From: Planctomycetota bacterium
GTDB taxonomy: Bacteria > Planctomycetota > UBA1135
Assembly: GCA_002705055.1 (NCBI GenBank)
Contig: PAHY01000032.1
Span: 82,318-146,317, forward strand
Length of the DNA: 64,000 nucleotides
Direction of reading: 5' to 3'
Shown here piece after piece: positions 1 through 8,745 of this stretch. Position 1 is the stretch's first letter; each line of letters opens with the position of its first letter. Position numbers and translations under genes: made by a program. The notes under the pieces were generated by a model that saw nothing but the letters and a program-made list of their open reading frames with translations, had not been told where the DNA came from and searched no databases.

Positions 1-829
1 TCGTGTCCCCGGTTCTGCCATCGAAGCAAATGAGTGGCTGAGTTCCAATCCCAGAGAATCCACCTATCAGCGGCCGGATCACGTCCTTCCACCCGTCTTG
101 ATTCACGTCGAAGGCAAGCGGCCAATGAGCATCCGCTGGCGCCTCGTAGGAAGGCACCGTCGAGATATTGAAGAACATTCGACCCCATGAAGGCTGAAGT
201 GACTTGCCATCGATGAGAACCAACGCTTCATAGTCTCCAAGTGACTTCGAATCCCCGATGGTTTGCATCAGGAAGTCATCGTTTCCATCTCCATCGATAT
301 CCCCAACCGAGGACATATCGTCAATCAGAGAGTAGTTTGAGTCTCCTGCGATGTCCGGCGCCTTGATCCACGTGACTGGACTTCCCGTCGGAATAGGGAA
401 TACGCCGTATGCCCCGAGCGTGAGAGGCGCGATGTAGACGCCGATGGGGCCATGCTCATCGGTGTTGAGGACGACGGCAGTTCGGTCCACAAGAGCACGG
501 CCGATCCCAGAAATCTGATAGTCGAATCGGGTGGAGCCGACCAACTCTCCCGTACCCCCCTGAAAGATCCCCCAGCTCACGGGAAGCGGGCCAAAAGGGA
601 AAGTCGAGATCTGCCCTGCGGCGAGCATGTACTCGGGAAGGCCATCTCGATCCATGTCTCCCAACACACTGGGACCACGGACATCGAAGGCAACCCCTGA
701 GGCTTGGGGTTGGGCTTCGATGAATCGCTTCACAGCAAAACGGGGCGCAGGCTCTTGCGCGAGGAGATCCGCGCCAAGACCCAAAATGCACGCAGTCGCA
801 AGCACAAGGCGCTTAGAGAGATCAGTCAT
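1..829 (-). CDS. FG-GAP/VCBS repeat secreted protein (partial)
   Basis: The reading frame is open from an ATG at 829 to the window edge, 276 codons, so the C-terminus is missing. The N-terminus has a signal-peptide-like stretch (basic start, then LVLATACILGLGADLLA before QEPAP). Three calcium-binding-style loops of the FG-GAP/VCBS type are visible: LGDMDRDGLPEYML, GDIDGDGNDDFLM and FDVNQDGWKDVI. Such repeats usually build extracellular beta-propellers, so an exported surface or secreted role is likely; the ligand is unknown. The start overlaps the end of the truncated upstream gene by 8 bases, which suggests an old operon on the minus strand. Confidence 0.85.
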   Translation of the reverse strand, partial: MTDLSKRLVLATACILGLGADLLAQEPAPRFAVKRFIEAQPQASGVAFDVRGPSVLGDMDRDGLPEYMLAAGQISTFPFGPLPVSWGIFQGGTGELVGSTRFDYQISGIGRALVDRTAVVLNTDEHGPIGVYIAPLTLGAYGVFPIPTGSPVTWIKAPDIAGDSNYSLIDDMSSVGDIDGDGNDDFLMQTIGDSKSLGDYEALVLIDGKSLQPSWGRMFFNISTVPSYEAPADAHWPLAFDVNQDGWKDVIRPLIGGFSGIGTQPLICFDGRTGDT

Positions 830-1357
830 TACTTGCACCCTTATCATTATCACTGGAAACTGGCTGTCCAGAGAGAATATCTCGCACTAGTCCTCCTAGT
901 TGAGAGTTCATTGGGTACTTCTGGTGCATTCGGCGCAACCTCGTCCCGCCAGCACTGTCCACGCTTTCAGTAAATGAACTCACGTAAGAGCTCGCCGCTG
1001 TATCCAGCATGTACTGATAGGGGTCTTCGGAACTTGGAATTGTTCCGGCGCCTCCCAAGCCCACAAAGGGAACCACCGAAGTAGTCCAGAACGCGGAGCC
1101 ACTAGGGAGAGCCAAGAGATCATCGTTGAAGTACTGCGTGTTGGGCAGGGTCGCCCTACTTCCGCAACAAAGCACTTTCTCCGGCCCCGCCGACCCACCA
1201 GCGGGATCTTCAGTAACCCTCAGACTTGGCTCCACTGAGCTCCCGTTACTAACCAACGCCCCACCGAAATCCACCTGACTGGAGAACCGGCGTTGCAACA
1301 CTGAATTCCAAATCACAAATCGAATCGGGGGTTTGCTCGTGTGGTTTGGGCATGGAT
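822..1357 (-). pseudogene. 3' part of a secreted-type gene truncated by the IS3 insertion
   Basis: An open frame runs from inside the insertion sequence (TTG at 1409) to a stop at 822, but the codons from 1409 to about 1358 are insertion-sequence DNA. Only about 178 residues are native, starting near NPCPNHTSKPP. The remaining protein is rich in Ser, Gly and Thr with no recognised domain. Its 5' end, including the original start, is not found on the other side of the element, where a different transposase scrap lies instead. The gene was probably co-transcribed with the FG-GAP gene that it overlaps by 8 bases. I read it as dead or expressed only from an insertion-sequence promoter. Confidence 0.7.
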
Positions 1358-1397
1358 TGACGTGAACCCCATATTCCGGGCCACCCGGAATGGTGCA
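1358..1397 (+). repeat. IS3 left terminal inverted repeat
   Basis: Shares TGACGTGRACCCC, GGGCCA and TGGTGCA blocks, in order, with the reverse complement of 2583-2621. It ends 11 bases before the OrfA start. Confidence 0.75.
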
Positions 1398-1408
1398 TCT
1401 GAGCCACA

Positions 1409-1690
1409 ATGGAGAGCAATCAGATGCAGAGAAAGCGCTACACGGAACAGCAGATCGTGCGGATCCTCGGCGAGGCCGAGGCAGGCGTGACAGTCGAAGA
1501 GTTGACGCGCAAGTACGGCGTGAGCCGCAACACGATCTACCGCTGGCGGTCGAAGTACGGCGGACTGGAGGTCAGCGACGTCCGGCGCATGAAGCAGCTC
1601 GAGGAGGAGAATCGACGGCTGAAGAAGATCGTCGCGGACCTGACACTCGAGATTGACGCGGTGAAGCACGTACTCAAAAAAAAGTGGTAG
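1409..1690 (+). CDS. IS3 transposase OrfA
   Basis: 93-residue helix-turn-helix protein of the HTH_Tnp_1 type. The helix region lies near residues 12-46 (TEQQIVRILGEAEAG, then TRKYGVSRNTIYRWRSKYGG), followed by a leucine-zipper-like coiled coil (KQLEEENRRLKKIVADL). It binds the element ends and, in IS3 elements, is also made as an OrfAB fusion by programmed frameshifting. It overlaps OrfB, which lies in the -1 frame, and ends just after an A8 run. It looks intact. Confidence 0.92.
   Translation: MESNQMQRKRYTEQQIVRILGEAEAGVTVEELTRKYGVSRNTIYRWRSKYGGLEVSDVRRMKQLEEENRRLKKIVADLTLEIDAVKHVLKKKW
1676..1683 (+). promoter_or_regulatory. A8 slippery site for programmed -1 frameshift
   Basis: Eight consecutive A bases are read by OrfA as AAA AAA AAG. 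OrfB lies in the -1 frame immediately after. This is the usual position and sequence type for making the IS3 OrfAB transposase. Confidence 0.75.
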
Positions 1691-2574
1691 GCAGCTGCGC
1701 AAAGAGAAGGGTCGTCGCCGAGATGCAATCGGCGTGCGGCCTGAGCGAGCGGCGCAGCTGTGCACTGGCCGGGATCTCGCGGTCGGTCGTGCAGTACGAG
1801 CGTCGGCCGGATCCAGTCGACCTGGTGGCCCGGCTCAAGGCGCTGGCTGCGGAGAGGCCGCGCTTCGGCTACCGCAGACTGCACATCCTGCTGATCCGCG
1901 AGGGCTGGGCGATCAATCGCAAGCGGGTCTTGAGGATCTATCAGGAGCTCGGCCTGCAGGTGCGACGCAAGAAGCGCAAGCAGGTGGCCAGAGCGTCCCG
2001 GCGACCGAAGGTCGTGCCGTCGAGGCGTAGCGAGTCATGGTCGATGGACTTCATGTCGGACGCCTTCACCGACGGTCGGGTCTTCCGCGTCTTCAACGTG
2101 GTCGACGATCTGACGCGGGAGGCGGTCGTGATGGAGGTCGGCGTGTCGCTGACGGCACCACGGATCATCCGGGCGCTTGATCGCGCGATCGAGGAGCGCG
2201 GCCGGCCGCAGCGGCTGACGATGGACAACGGCCCGGAATTCACGAGCCGTGCGCTGGACGCCTGGGCGTACGAGCGCGGCATCGAGCTGCATTTCATCCG
2301 GCCAGGCAAGCCGGTCGAGAATGCGAACGTCGAGTCCTTCAACGGCAGCGTGCGGGAGGAGTGTCTGAATCAGCACTGCTTCCGCGACGTCGCGGAAGCC
2401 GAGGCGATCATCGAGGACTGGCGAGTGGACTACAACGAGGTCCGTCCGCACAGCTCGCTTGGTCAGCAGGCGCCGGCGGAGTACGCCGCGTCGCTGGGGC
2501 CGGAGGGGTACCCCTCCGGCCCCACGGGGCAGGCTGCAGCCTGCCCGAAACCCCTTACCCCAAAGAAACGATAG
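1684..2574 (+). CDS. IS3 transposase OrfB (DDE integrase)
   Basis: 296 residues when read from the GTG at 1684; in IS3 elements it is normally expressed as an OrfAB fusion through the A8 site. An HTH_21-like segment (GYRRLHILLIREGWAINRKR) is followed by an rve integrase core. The catalytic acidic residues are visible as WSMDFMSDAF, TMDNGPEFTS and NANVESFNGSVREECL, and the tail contains VDYNEVRPHSSLG. It resembles the IS407-like branch of IS3. The frame is uninterrupted, so the element may still be active. Confidence 0.92.
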   Translation: MVGSCAKRRVVAEMQSACGLSERRSCALAGISRSVVQYERRPDPVDLVARLKALAAERPRFGYRRLHILLIREGWAINRKRVLRIYQELGLQVRRKKRKQVARASRRPKVVPSRRSESWSMDFMSDAFTDGRVFRVFNVVDDLTREAVVMEVGVSLTAPRIIRALDRAIEERGRPQRLTMDNGPEFTSRALDAWAYERGIELHFIRPGKPVENANVESFNGSVREECLNQHCFRDVAEAEAIIEDWRVDYNEVRPHSSLGQQAPAEYAASLGPEGYPSGPTGQAAACPKPLTPKKR

Positions 2575-2582
2575 GCTAGGAC

Positions 2583-2621
2583 TGCACCATAGGAACTGGC
2601 CCTAAAACGGGGTCCACGTCA
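2583..2621 (-). repeat. IS3 right terminal inverted repeat
   Basis: Reverse complement reads TGACGTGGACCCC, then GGGCCA, then TATGGTGCA, matching the left end with several mismatches. Confidence 0.75.
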
Positions 2622-2746
2622 CCTTGCGGAGTACACCGTCTACTACAACGCCGGCCGCGCCCATCAGAGGCTTCCTGGCGAGCCGCCGCATCGTTGCGAG
2701 GCCAGTGCTGGGCGACCTGCATCATGTCTACGACCGCGCGGCTTAG
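2622..2746 (+). pseudogene. Remnant of an integrase-core transposase C-terminus
   Basis: Immediately right of the IS3 end one frame reads EYTVYYNAGRAHQRLPGEPP, the typical YYN..RPHQ.L end of an rve-domain transposase. A second frame then reads RRIVARPVLGDLHHVYDRAA and stops at 2746, matching the usual tail of such proteins. A frameshift therefore separates the two pieces and everything upstream is missing. It belongs to a different element from the adjoining IS3. From here to 2919 I see nothing else. Confidence 0.6.
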
Positions 2747-2919
2747 GCCCGGTCGAACTCGAGTAGCCCGGTCCTGATCGGAAGAGATGTGGCGTGGAAT
2801 AACCGTAGCCGTTCTCGACGCATGTATTGCAATTCCACCGTCTCGCGCATTCGCGCTCTAACGGCCGGAAGGAGATCTCGGGAGGAGCAGCGGAAGGTCT
2901 CTCTGCCAAGTGCGGTCTG

Positions 2920-4449
2920 TCAATCACCATTCCCCTTCGATCCATCAATCTGCAAACTCACAGATGCCCTACTCTCCCGCGTGTCCACTTCAACTGCTCC
3001 GTTGGAGTCGCCTCCGATCATCCTAATTGACGCGGAGCCGGTTGACCTAATTCGAACCGAGTAGATCCCATCTGGTAGACCGACGATACCCCTGAGCGCA
3101 TGAACGTGTAGCACTGGAATTGTTAGCCACGGGAAAGCGGCGACATCGTCTTTCCTTGAAATCTCGATCTCTCCGCTCACGGTCAGCCCCGGGTCTCCCA
3201 ACTCAACTACAACCGGGATAACTCTATCGTTCGGGGACACATTCCCCAGGTTCTTCTGTTCTCCTCCGAGCAACTCTAGGTCGACGACAGAAATACCTAT
3301 CAAGTCTTCGGCCTGCCACGTGATGCTAACTCGCTTCTCTCCCGGAAGCACCGAGTCAAATAAGAACGGATCACCGTCTTGCCCTACCAGTTGCTTCTCG
3401 TGAAGGCTCCCGGAGGAGTCTCCGCTTCGAACTAAATGGAACATATCGGCAACAAACCGACCGCTCTTCCAGTCAATCTTCCCAAATACTCTAGTATCTA
3501 CGAATAGCCTGACCTCAAGCTCCTCATGGGCGCCTTCTTCAAGAACGACGGATCGAGGCGAAGGGTCGATAGGCCACCCAGCTCGAACTGAATAGCCGCC
3601 CTCCGGTTTGTAAACAAGTGCCGATGCCGCGCCAGAAAAAAGGCGCGCCCCACGTTTTCGACTAGCCACGTCTGCTGAAATCCAGACTCCGGAAGGCAAC
3701 CCAAAGAACACAAATCGGCCACCACCGTCGGTCACACCATTAAGCCGGGATCGAATCGGCAACGCTTGATCATCAATACCATCTCGAGTGATTAGATAAT
3801 GGACGACTGCCGTAGGTGCAACTCCTCCAAAGAAATCACTCAAAGTCACACCCAGCACTCGAGTCAGCTCTCCTGACACAGCCTCCGATAGCTCGTTCGC
3901 AGACTCGTCTACCAAATCGCCAAGTGTTGCTCTAACCTTCTCCGCGCCAAGAGGGTCGCCTTTATCTCCCAGAACCGTAAGCGCAATGGAGGCAGGCCGT
4001 TGAAGTCGGACCGCCCTCTCTCTTCCGTCCACATCTGGTTGAACCTGCACTACAGCAGGAAGGTAACCGTCCACGACGAGCAACACGAAACTTCTTGTTC
4101 GCGCGACTTTATAGCGTCGATCTTCAGCGGCAAGAAACTTCGGGCTGCCCTCCCCCCAAGCAACTTGAACGCACAATTCACACTTAACCACCTCGCCCGT
4201 TGGGCTAGTTGGAGTAAGAAATAGGCTCGGATCATCCGCTTCGCAATTTGCGCCAGCCCCTTCACGATTTAGAGCCCGCAATTCCGGCTCGTGAGCCAGT
4301 TCCACTGGGTTCCGACCAACCTTGTCAACGCCTGCTTTGTCAGACACGGGGAACAAAGCGCCTGACGGAATTGCAAAGAAGACAACGAGAAGAATGAGTG
4401 CTCCCACGCCAAGTGGTAGAAGCACTCGTCGATTTTCACGATTATTCAT
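2920..4449 (-). CDS. Membrane-anchored protein with carboxypeptidase-regulatory-like repeats
   Basis: 509 residues from ATG 4449; an in-frame TTG at 4455 is less likely because the ATG follows a GAGG sequence. Residues about 8-30 form one transmembrane or uncleaved signal segment (VLLPLGVGALILLVVFFAIP). The rest is predicted outside the membrane. Segments such as GDKGDPLGAEKVRATLGD and NGVTDGGGRFVFFGLPSGVW resemble beta-sandwich regulatory-like repeats of carboxypeptidase type. A CEL-CVQ Cys pair lies near residue 91. The start overlaps the upstream gene's stop by 8 bases, so the two are probably translated together. No catalytic motif seen; function unknown. Confidence 0.75.
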   Translation of the reverse strand: MNNRENRRVLLPLGVGALILLVVFFAIPSGALFPVSDKAGVDKVGRNPVELAHEPELRALNREGAGANCEADDPSLFLTPTSPTGEVVKCELCVQVAWGEGSPKFLAAEDRRYKVARTRSFVLLVVDGYLPAVVQVQPDVDGRERAVRLQRPASIALTVLGDKGDPLGAEKVRATLGDLVDESANELSEAVSGELTRVLGVTLSDFFGGVAPTAVVHYLITRDGIDDQALPIRSRLNGVTDGGGRFVFFGLPSGVWISADVASRKRGARLFSGAASALVYKPEGGYSVRAGWPIDPSPRSVVLEEGAHEELEVRLFVDTRVFGKIDWKSGRFVADMFHLVRSGDSSGSLHEKQLVGQDGDPFLFDSVLPGEKRVSITWQAEDLIGISVVDLELLGGEQKNLGNVSPNDRVIPVVVELGDPGLTVSGEIEISRKDDVAAFPWLTIPVLHVHALRGIVGLPDGIYSVRIRSTGSASIRMIGGDSNGAVEVDTRESRASVSLQIDGSKGNGD

Positions 4450-5320
4450 CCTCAAGAGTGATCGTCCCCTTAGAACGAATCTTCAAGTGCACCTGAGCCC
4501 TCGCCCAATCAGCTTGCGAATCGCCCAACCAGAAATCGGCATCAACGTAAGCTTGTGATGCAAATGAGCATGTGACCTGGAACTTCCATTCCGAGTCTTT
4601 TGCGAATCCCCCCGGGGTCTCCGCTACAGCCTCATCCTTTTCAGCCGGAGACTTTAGATCTGTAGACGAATTCAAAGAAGAAACCGGAATAGAGATGGTG
4701 TCCACGTAGTTGTCATTACCCGAAATTCCGTCATCTTCAAAACGAAACGTCGATGGAATCGAAATGCTGGTGCCAGTGCGCGCTCCGACTGCGCCTATCA
4801 ACGCCACTGGGTTCTGAATCGTAGTCGAAGTATATCGAGTGCCGCCAGCGGCAAAGAAGCCGGCTTCACCGATGGGACCGCCATTCGTGTTGTTGGATCC
4901 TTCCCAACATCCCCCCTCAAGCTTTCCTAGAAGGTCAAAACCTACGTCAATCTTGCCGGTGGCCTCATAGGTCGTATAGGTAAATTTGGCTCTGTAGTAT
5001 TTTGATGATTCAGGCTCGATGCTTGCAACCGTACCCCAACTAGCAAGCGCGTAGCCCAATCGACCGCCACCAGGCAGCGAGTAGATATCTTGGCCAACAA
5101 CGCGCGCTAAGAAACCTCCGTTATAGAGTTCGAAATATTCCTCCCAGTAGTCCTCCTCCTCCGGTTCGTCGTGAGTGATCCCCTCCGGAGCCGGCGTCGT
5201 GTACGTGTCCTGATTCCATCCACCGTTTACATCAATGAGAAGCTCCGATGTTTGTGCCTCAGCGAGGTGTGAAGAAAGAAAGAAAGAAAGAAAGGCTAAG
5301 AATGACTTTTTCATCTGCAT
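4442..5320 (-). CDS. Secreted protein of unknown function
   Basis: 292 residues from ATG 5320; an ATG at 5347 is in frame but adds a basic lead. MKKSFLAFLSFFLSSHLAEA is a clear Sec signal peptide. The mature part is acidic and rich in Tyr, Gly, Ser and Thr, with no domain I recognise. It begins TSELLIDVNGGWNQD. It overlaps the next minus-strand gene by 8 bases, forming a two-gene unit. The reverse complement of a GAAA-type tandem repeat (GAAAGAAAGAAAGAAA around 5273) codes for its FLSFFLS signal core. Confidence 0.75.
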   Translation of the reverse strand: MQMKKSFLAFLSFFLSSHLAEAQTSELLIDVNGGWNQDTYTTPAPEGITHDEPEEEDYWEEYFELYNGGFLARVVGQDIYSLPGGGRLGYALASWGTVASIEPESSKYYRAKFTYTTYEATGKIDVGFDLLGKLEGGCWEGSNNTNGGPIGEAGFFAAGGTRYTSTTIQNPVALIGAVGARTGTSISIPSTFRFEDDGISGNDNYVDTISIPVSSLNSSTDLKSPAEKDEAVAETPGGFAKDSEWKFQVTCSFASQAYVDADFWLGDSQADWARAQVHLKIRSKGTITLEDE

Positions 5321-5404
5321 CTTGCGGCTACGGATTAGCCGAGTCATCTCACTATATCAACTTGACCTTCCCCCGGTTTGATGGACACCCGAAATCCGGT
5401 CCGC

Positions 5405-6345
5405 ATGACCGAGGAAACCCCCGTGTCCATAGGTCCCTGGAGCACCTTCACTCCAGGCAAGAGGCCGAGGCCGTTCGCCTCATGCATGAGGCGAACAATC
5501 TCAGCCAGGTCGCAAGCGACCTGGCTCTCGGCCGCTCAAGACTTGTCGAGTAGGTGCGGCAAGCTGAAATCAATGCCAGCGATGGCCCAGCCGGTGTACT
5601 GTCCACTGAAGTTTGCAGAGAGCTCGCACGACTTAAGCGTGAGAATCGCACGCTCCGCATGGAGCGTGACTTCCTAAACAATGCGGGCGCCTCCTTCGCC
5701 AAGGAAGCCGATCGGCCTTCGAGCTATCGAAGCGATGAGGCGACGCTTCCCAGACCGGCTGATGCGTCATATGCTGGGAGTGTCTCCACGTGGCTCTTAC
5801 GCTTCTCGGTAGCGTCAGCCGAGCAAACGCCGGGTCGGCCAACTCCGACTTGCACGAGAGATCCGCATGGTCTTCCGCGAAGGCCGCGGGGTCTGCGACA
5901 GCACACGCGTCTTCAATGAGCTCCAAACGTATGGTCATCGCCCTGGCCGCAAGCGGGTAGAGCGACTGATGCGCACTGAGGGCCTGCAAGCCTCGCTTCC
6001 GAAGCGTTTTCGCAGGACCACAGTGGCTGCGCATGAGCTGCCCATCCCGGACAATCAGCTGGATCGACGCTTCGCTGCCAATCAGCGCGATCAGGCCTGG
6101 CCGACCGACATCACGTACTTGCGCACTCACGAAGGCTGGCTCTACCTCGTGGTCGTGATGGATCTTTGGTCGCGTCGCGTCATCGACTGATTGATGGCGC
6201 GGCACATACGATTGGAGCCCGTCGACGAAGCGCAATCGATGGCACTCGGTAATCGCCGGCCGAAATGCGGGGTCCTACATCACTCAGACCGCAGCAACCA
6301 GCATGCGGGCTTCGCTTATCAACGCAAGCCGCAGGAGACTGGCAT
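5405..6345 (+). pseudogene. Decayed IS3-family element (OrfA and OrfB remnants)
   Basis: OrfA begins at ATG 5405 (ending TFTPG), shifts frame, then continues AEAVRLMHEANNLSQVAS to a TAG at 5551 where VRQAEIN follows in the same frame. OrfB is visible as AIEAMRRRFPDRLMRHMLG, a TAG, then RQPSKRRVGQLRLAREI, the core QAWPTDITYLRTHEGWLYLV, and a TGA at 6188 followed by MARHIRLEP and HHSDRSNQHAGFAYQ. The C-terminal third is missing. All three in-frame stops fall about where IS3 proteins have Trp. The element is non-functional and its right end runs into the HEPN gene on the other strand. Confidence 0.8.
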
Positions 6346-7686
6346 GCCCCATTCGTTCAGCCCCCACCCGCGGGATGCCGTCGGAAGTATTACACCTCGG
6401 TACCCGATCGTCGCGGCGATCACTCGGTAGAGCAGCTCCGACGACGAGTAGTATGCGTCGAGCATTTCCTGCTCTGAGGACCCCGCCCCACCGTGGGCAA
6501 ACCTGTTCCGGAGCCTCTTCCATGAAGTCACAAGCTCTGGATCAATCCCTTGATTCTCTGCTAGTCCGTGGAGTCGGTCCACCGCGCGAGGATGCGCGAG
6601 CGCGCCCAACATCCCGCAAGCGCGCTCGCGTAGTTTCTCGTCTCCTTCCCACGCCTTGACATGAGTGATGAGCTCCTTCAGGCGCCCTGTTCTAGCGCGC
6701 TTCTCTGACTGAGTACTGTCAAGTATCCCAGCGAGCGCCTCGATACCGACGGACTGAGTCAGTGAGGCGGTTTGGATCGAGCCCTGCGACCCGCTTCGGA
6801 TACCGGCGAGCTCCTGAAAGACTCTTTCCCGCACTGGGGCTTTCGTATTAGCTGCCCACTCAGCGAACATCTCCACGAAACTCCAGTAGTCATCTCCTGA
6901 GTGTGGCGTGACCGGCGGCGTAAGAAAGCAAGACGCCGGCGCCTTTGCAACTTAAAAAATCTTAAGCTGTTCTCCTTCCGCGAAGCTCCGGGAGATGACA
7001 AGTGGGCGTGACGACTTGGCGGTCGCTACTGAGAGCGCCTGACAAATAAACCCGGGCCACTCTGGACCCAGAATGCCCTCCTTTCGAGCGCTAATCTGAA
7101 GCCACTTGTGATCAACCTCTTGAAACTCCACGCGCGCCCCTACGAGTTCAGAAGCGTGACGATCTCGGGCGACTGTCACCCTCCGCTCCTCGTCGTCGAC
7201 AGTCTCCACGGTGCGAGTCGGCTGATCCAGCGGCAAAATCCCGGGTAACCGAAGAACCATCCGGCACTCGCTAAGACTCGCTCTTGGCCGCTTGCTGAAG
7301 GCGATCAACTCCTCGACCCTCCCACGAACGATCCAGTACCTTGCATGCGTGCTCATAGGGAATGCTCGCGGAGTCATCCAGGTTCCCCTACACTCCCGGC
7401 CATAGCCATCCTCTGCAGCGAGAATGACATGCGCACTGTCCTCCGGCCGCTCCCCATGCTGCGGCCTTGGTAGATCGCACAATCGAGGAACCGAAGCTGG
7501 GTAACCTCCAATGACCTCGTACCAAAGTCGTCCGTCCGAATCCGCCTTGATGACCCCCGCGCCCTCGAACATGACGTCCAGGTAGTTGGGGCACCTCAAC
7601 AGGCGCATCCGAGGGCAAAGTAACTCAAGCCGGCCCTCGGCGATCTCGACACCGAGGTTCAGATTGTCATCTAGTCCGAGCACCAT
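6319..7686 (-). pseudogene. ApeA-like HEPN anti-phage gene broken by an in-frame stop
   Basis: Two minus-strand frames are in the same register and separated only by a TAA at 6952-6954. Residues 1-244 (from ATG 7686) resemble the N-terminal domain of ApeA-type proteins, and the part after the stop is a HEPN domain. The HEPN part ends in SWKRLRNRFAHGG, with the R-x4-H ribonuclease motif, then a helical stretch and IGYRG. ApeA-like proteins are abortive-infection HEPN ribonucleases. The last residues (GMPVSCGLR) are coded by the IS3 remnant, so the natural 3' end may also be lost. Alternatively an ATG at 6876 starts a separate HEPN protein; the shared frame makes a broken single gene more likely. 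Confidence 0.6.
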
Positions 7687-8012
7687 TAGAAGTGATCTGC
7701 CACGCAGCCTTAAGATGAAGAAGGCCCGCTCGATCCAGAATAGACTGCTTCACCCGCGCTGTAAGAAGTTCTTCTATTCACATGCGTCTCGTCGTGAGAC
7801 AGGCTGCGGGCCTCAGCCAGAGAACTCAGTTGAAGCGAACTCATCTCGGCCTCGCTCTATGACACGCCCGCAAAGCGGTGCAAAAGCCGAATGCCATCAA
7901 GCACCGGTACCAAGCCGACTGCACGCTGCCCATTGGCGACTTAGATTCGAGAATAAGGGCGTTCACCGACTCTCTGTCGGCGCGCGGACGAGGCGCTGGC
8001 CGGCTCACTTCC
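7687..8012. other. Intergenic, no gene seen
   Basis: Lies between the HEPN gene start and the BRCT gene stop, both on the minus strand. Overlapping frames here look like non-coding shadows. No repeat or hairpin stood out. A promoter for the HEPN gene would be expected near its right side (7690-7760), but I could not place one. Confidence 0.4.
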
Positions 8013-8633
8013 TCATAGCGACTCAAGAGCCTTGGCAAGTCGTTCCTCGGACACGATCGCGATCGGAACTCCCTCACTCCGGTACTTGACCGCCTTCTCG
8101 ATCTTTCGCCCAAAACTTCCGTGGATCCAGTCCCGGCTACCGAATACCCCGACGACCAGGTAGTCCAGCTTCTTGGTTACCTGCTTCACGCAGGATCCAC
8201 CTGCGCCACGGATCAGGGACTTACATGCGTCCCGCGGCCCGAGCACAAACTTCCCTGTCAGCAGGAAAGTCGAGTCACCCAGCACTACCTCGGGCGCTGG
8301 GTCATCCATAGGCAGCAACGTGGACGCGGTCTCCCCGGCGTCCACAATCACCTTGTCCCCTTCCAAATCGGATAGCAACTTCTTGAGCTCCCTCCGCTCC
8401 CCGTCGTCGACCGTGCCGTCCTCAAAAATCTGATTCAACCTCGTCACGAGCTGCTTTGCAGGCCACTGTTGGTGGAGATGCGGACGGTCGTTGAGCCATA
8501 AGTGAAGCTGGCGGGCCTCGTAATCAGTGACTACGCCGTCGAGGAGAACACCTTTCGCCAAGCCCAGCATCATGGTGATGTCGCGGTCGATCCGGCGCTT
8601 CAGATTCCAAGCGGGCGGGATTTCGTTACTCAT
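8013..8633 (-). CDS. BRCT-domain protein with acidic N-terminal helical domain
   Basis: 206 residues from ATG 8633 (MSNEIPPAWNL); an upstream extension to 8753 is in frame but unlike coding sequence. Residues about 10-100 form a helical, TerB-like domain with the repeated pattern DGVVTDYEARQL and DGTVDDGERREL. The C-terminal part (LGDSTFLLTGKFVLGPRDAC... KKLDYLVVG... KAVKYRSEGVPIAIVSEE) is a BRCT domain of the DNA-ligase type, which binds DNA ends or phosphorylated partners. It is downstream of the SIR2 gene in the same direction, 113 bases apart, so it may be its cofactor in defence, but that is inference. Confidence 0.75.
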   Translation of the reverse strand: MSNEIPPAWNLKRRIDRDITMMLGLAKGVLLDGVVTDYEARQLHLWLNDRPHLHQQWPAKQLVTRLNQIFEDGTVDDGERRELKKLLSDLEGDKVIVDAGETASTLLPMDDPAPEVVLGDSTFLLTGKFVLGPRDACKSLIRGAGGSCVKQVTKKLDYLVVGVFGSRDWIHGSFGRKIEKAVKYRSEGVPIAIVSEERLAKALESL

Positions 8634-8745
8634 ACTCGATAAAGAAACTTCAGTACTTGGCCTTGCATGGCGCGGCCACAGGAGCACCAGGGTTCCAAAG
8701 ATCTTGGGGAAGGTCAAGTGCTGGGCGGCCCTGGAGTGCCTGACC

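Larger units (their letters stand above)
1358..2621. mobile_element. IS3-family insertion sequence, complete
   Basis: About 1.26 kb bounded by imperfect terminal inverted repeats that start TGACGTG(A/G)ACCCC and keep matching for roughly 35-40 bases, with TG...CA termini as usual in IS3. It carries two overlapping frames with the family's HTH and DDE parts. No short direct target duplication is visible (left flank ...GGAT, right flank CCTTG...). This fits a later deletion or rearrangement on the right, where a transposase remnant abuts. Confidence 0.85.

Noticed and set aside
5273..5289. GAAA tandem repeat as a possible phase-variation tract
   Set aside because: Only about four units and it codes for the hydrophobic core of a signal peptide on the other strand; an indel would break the gene, but there is no sign of switching.
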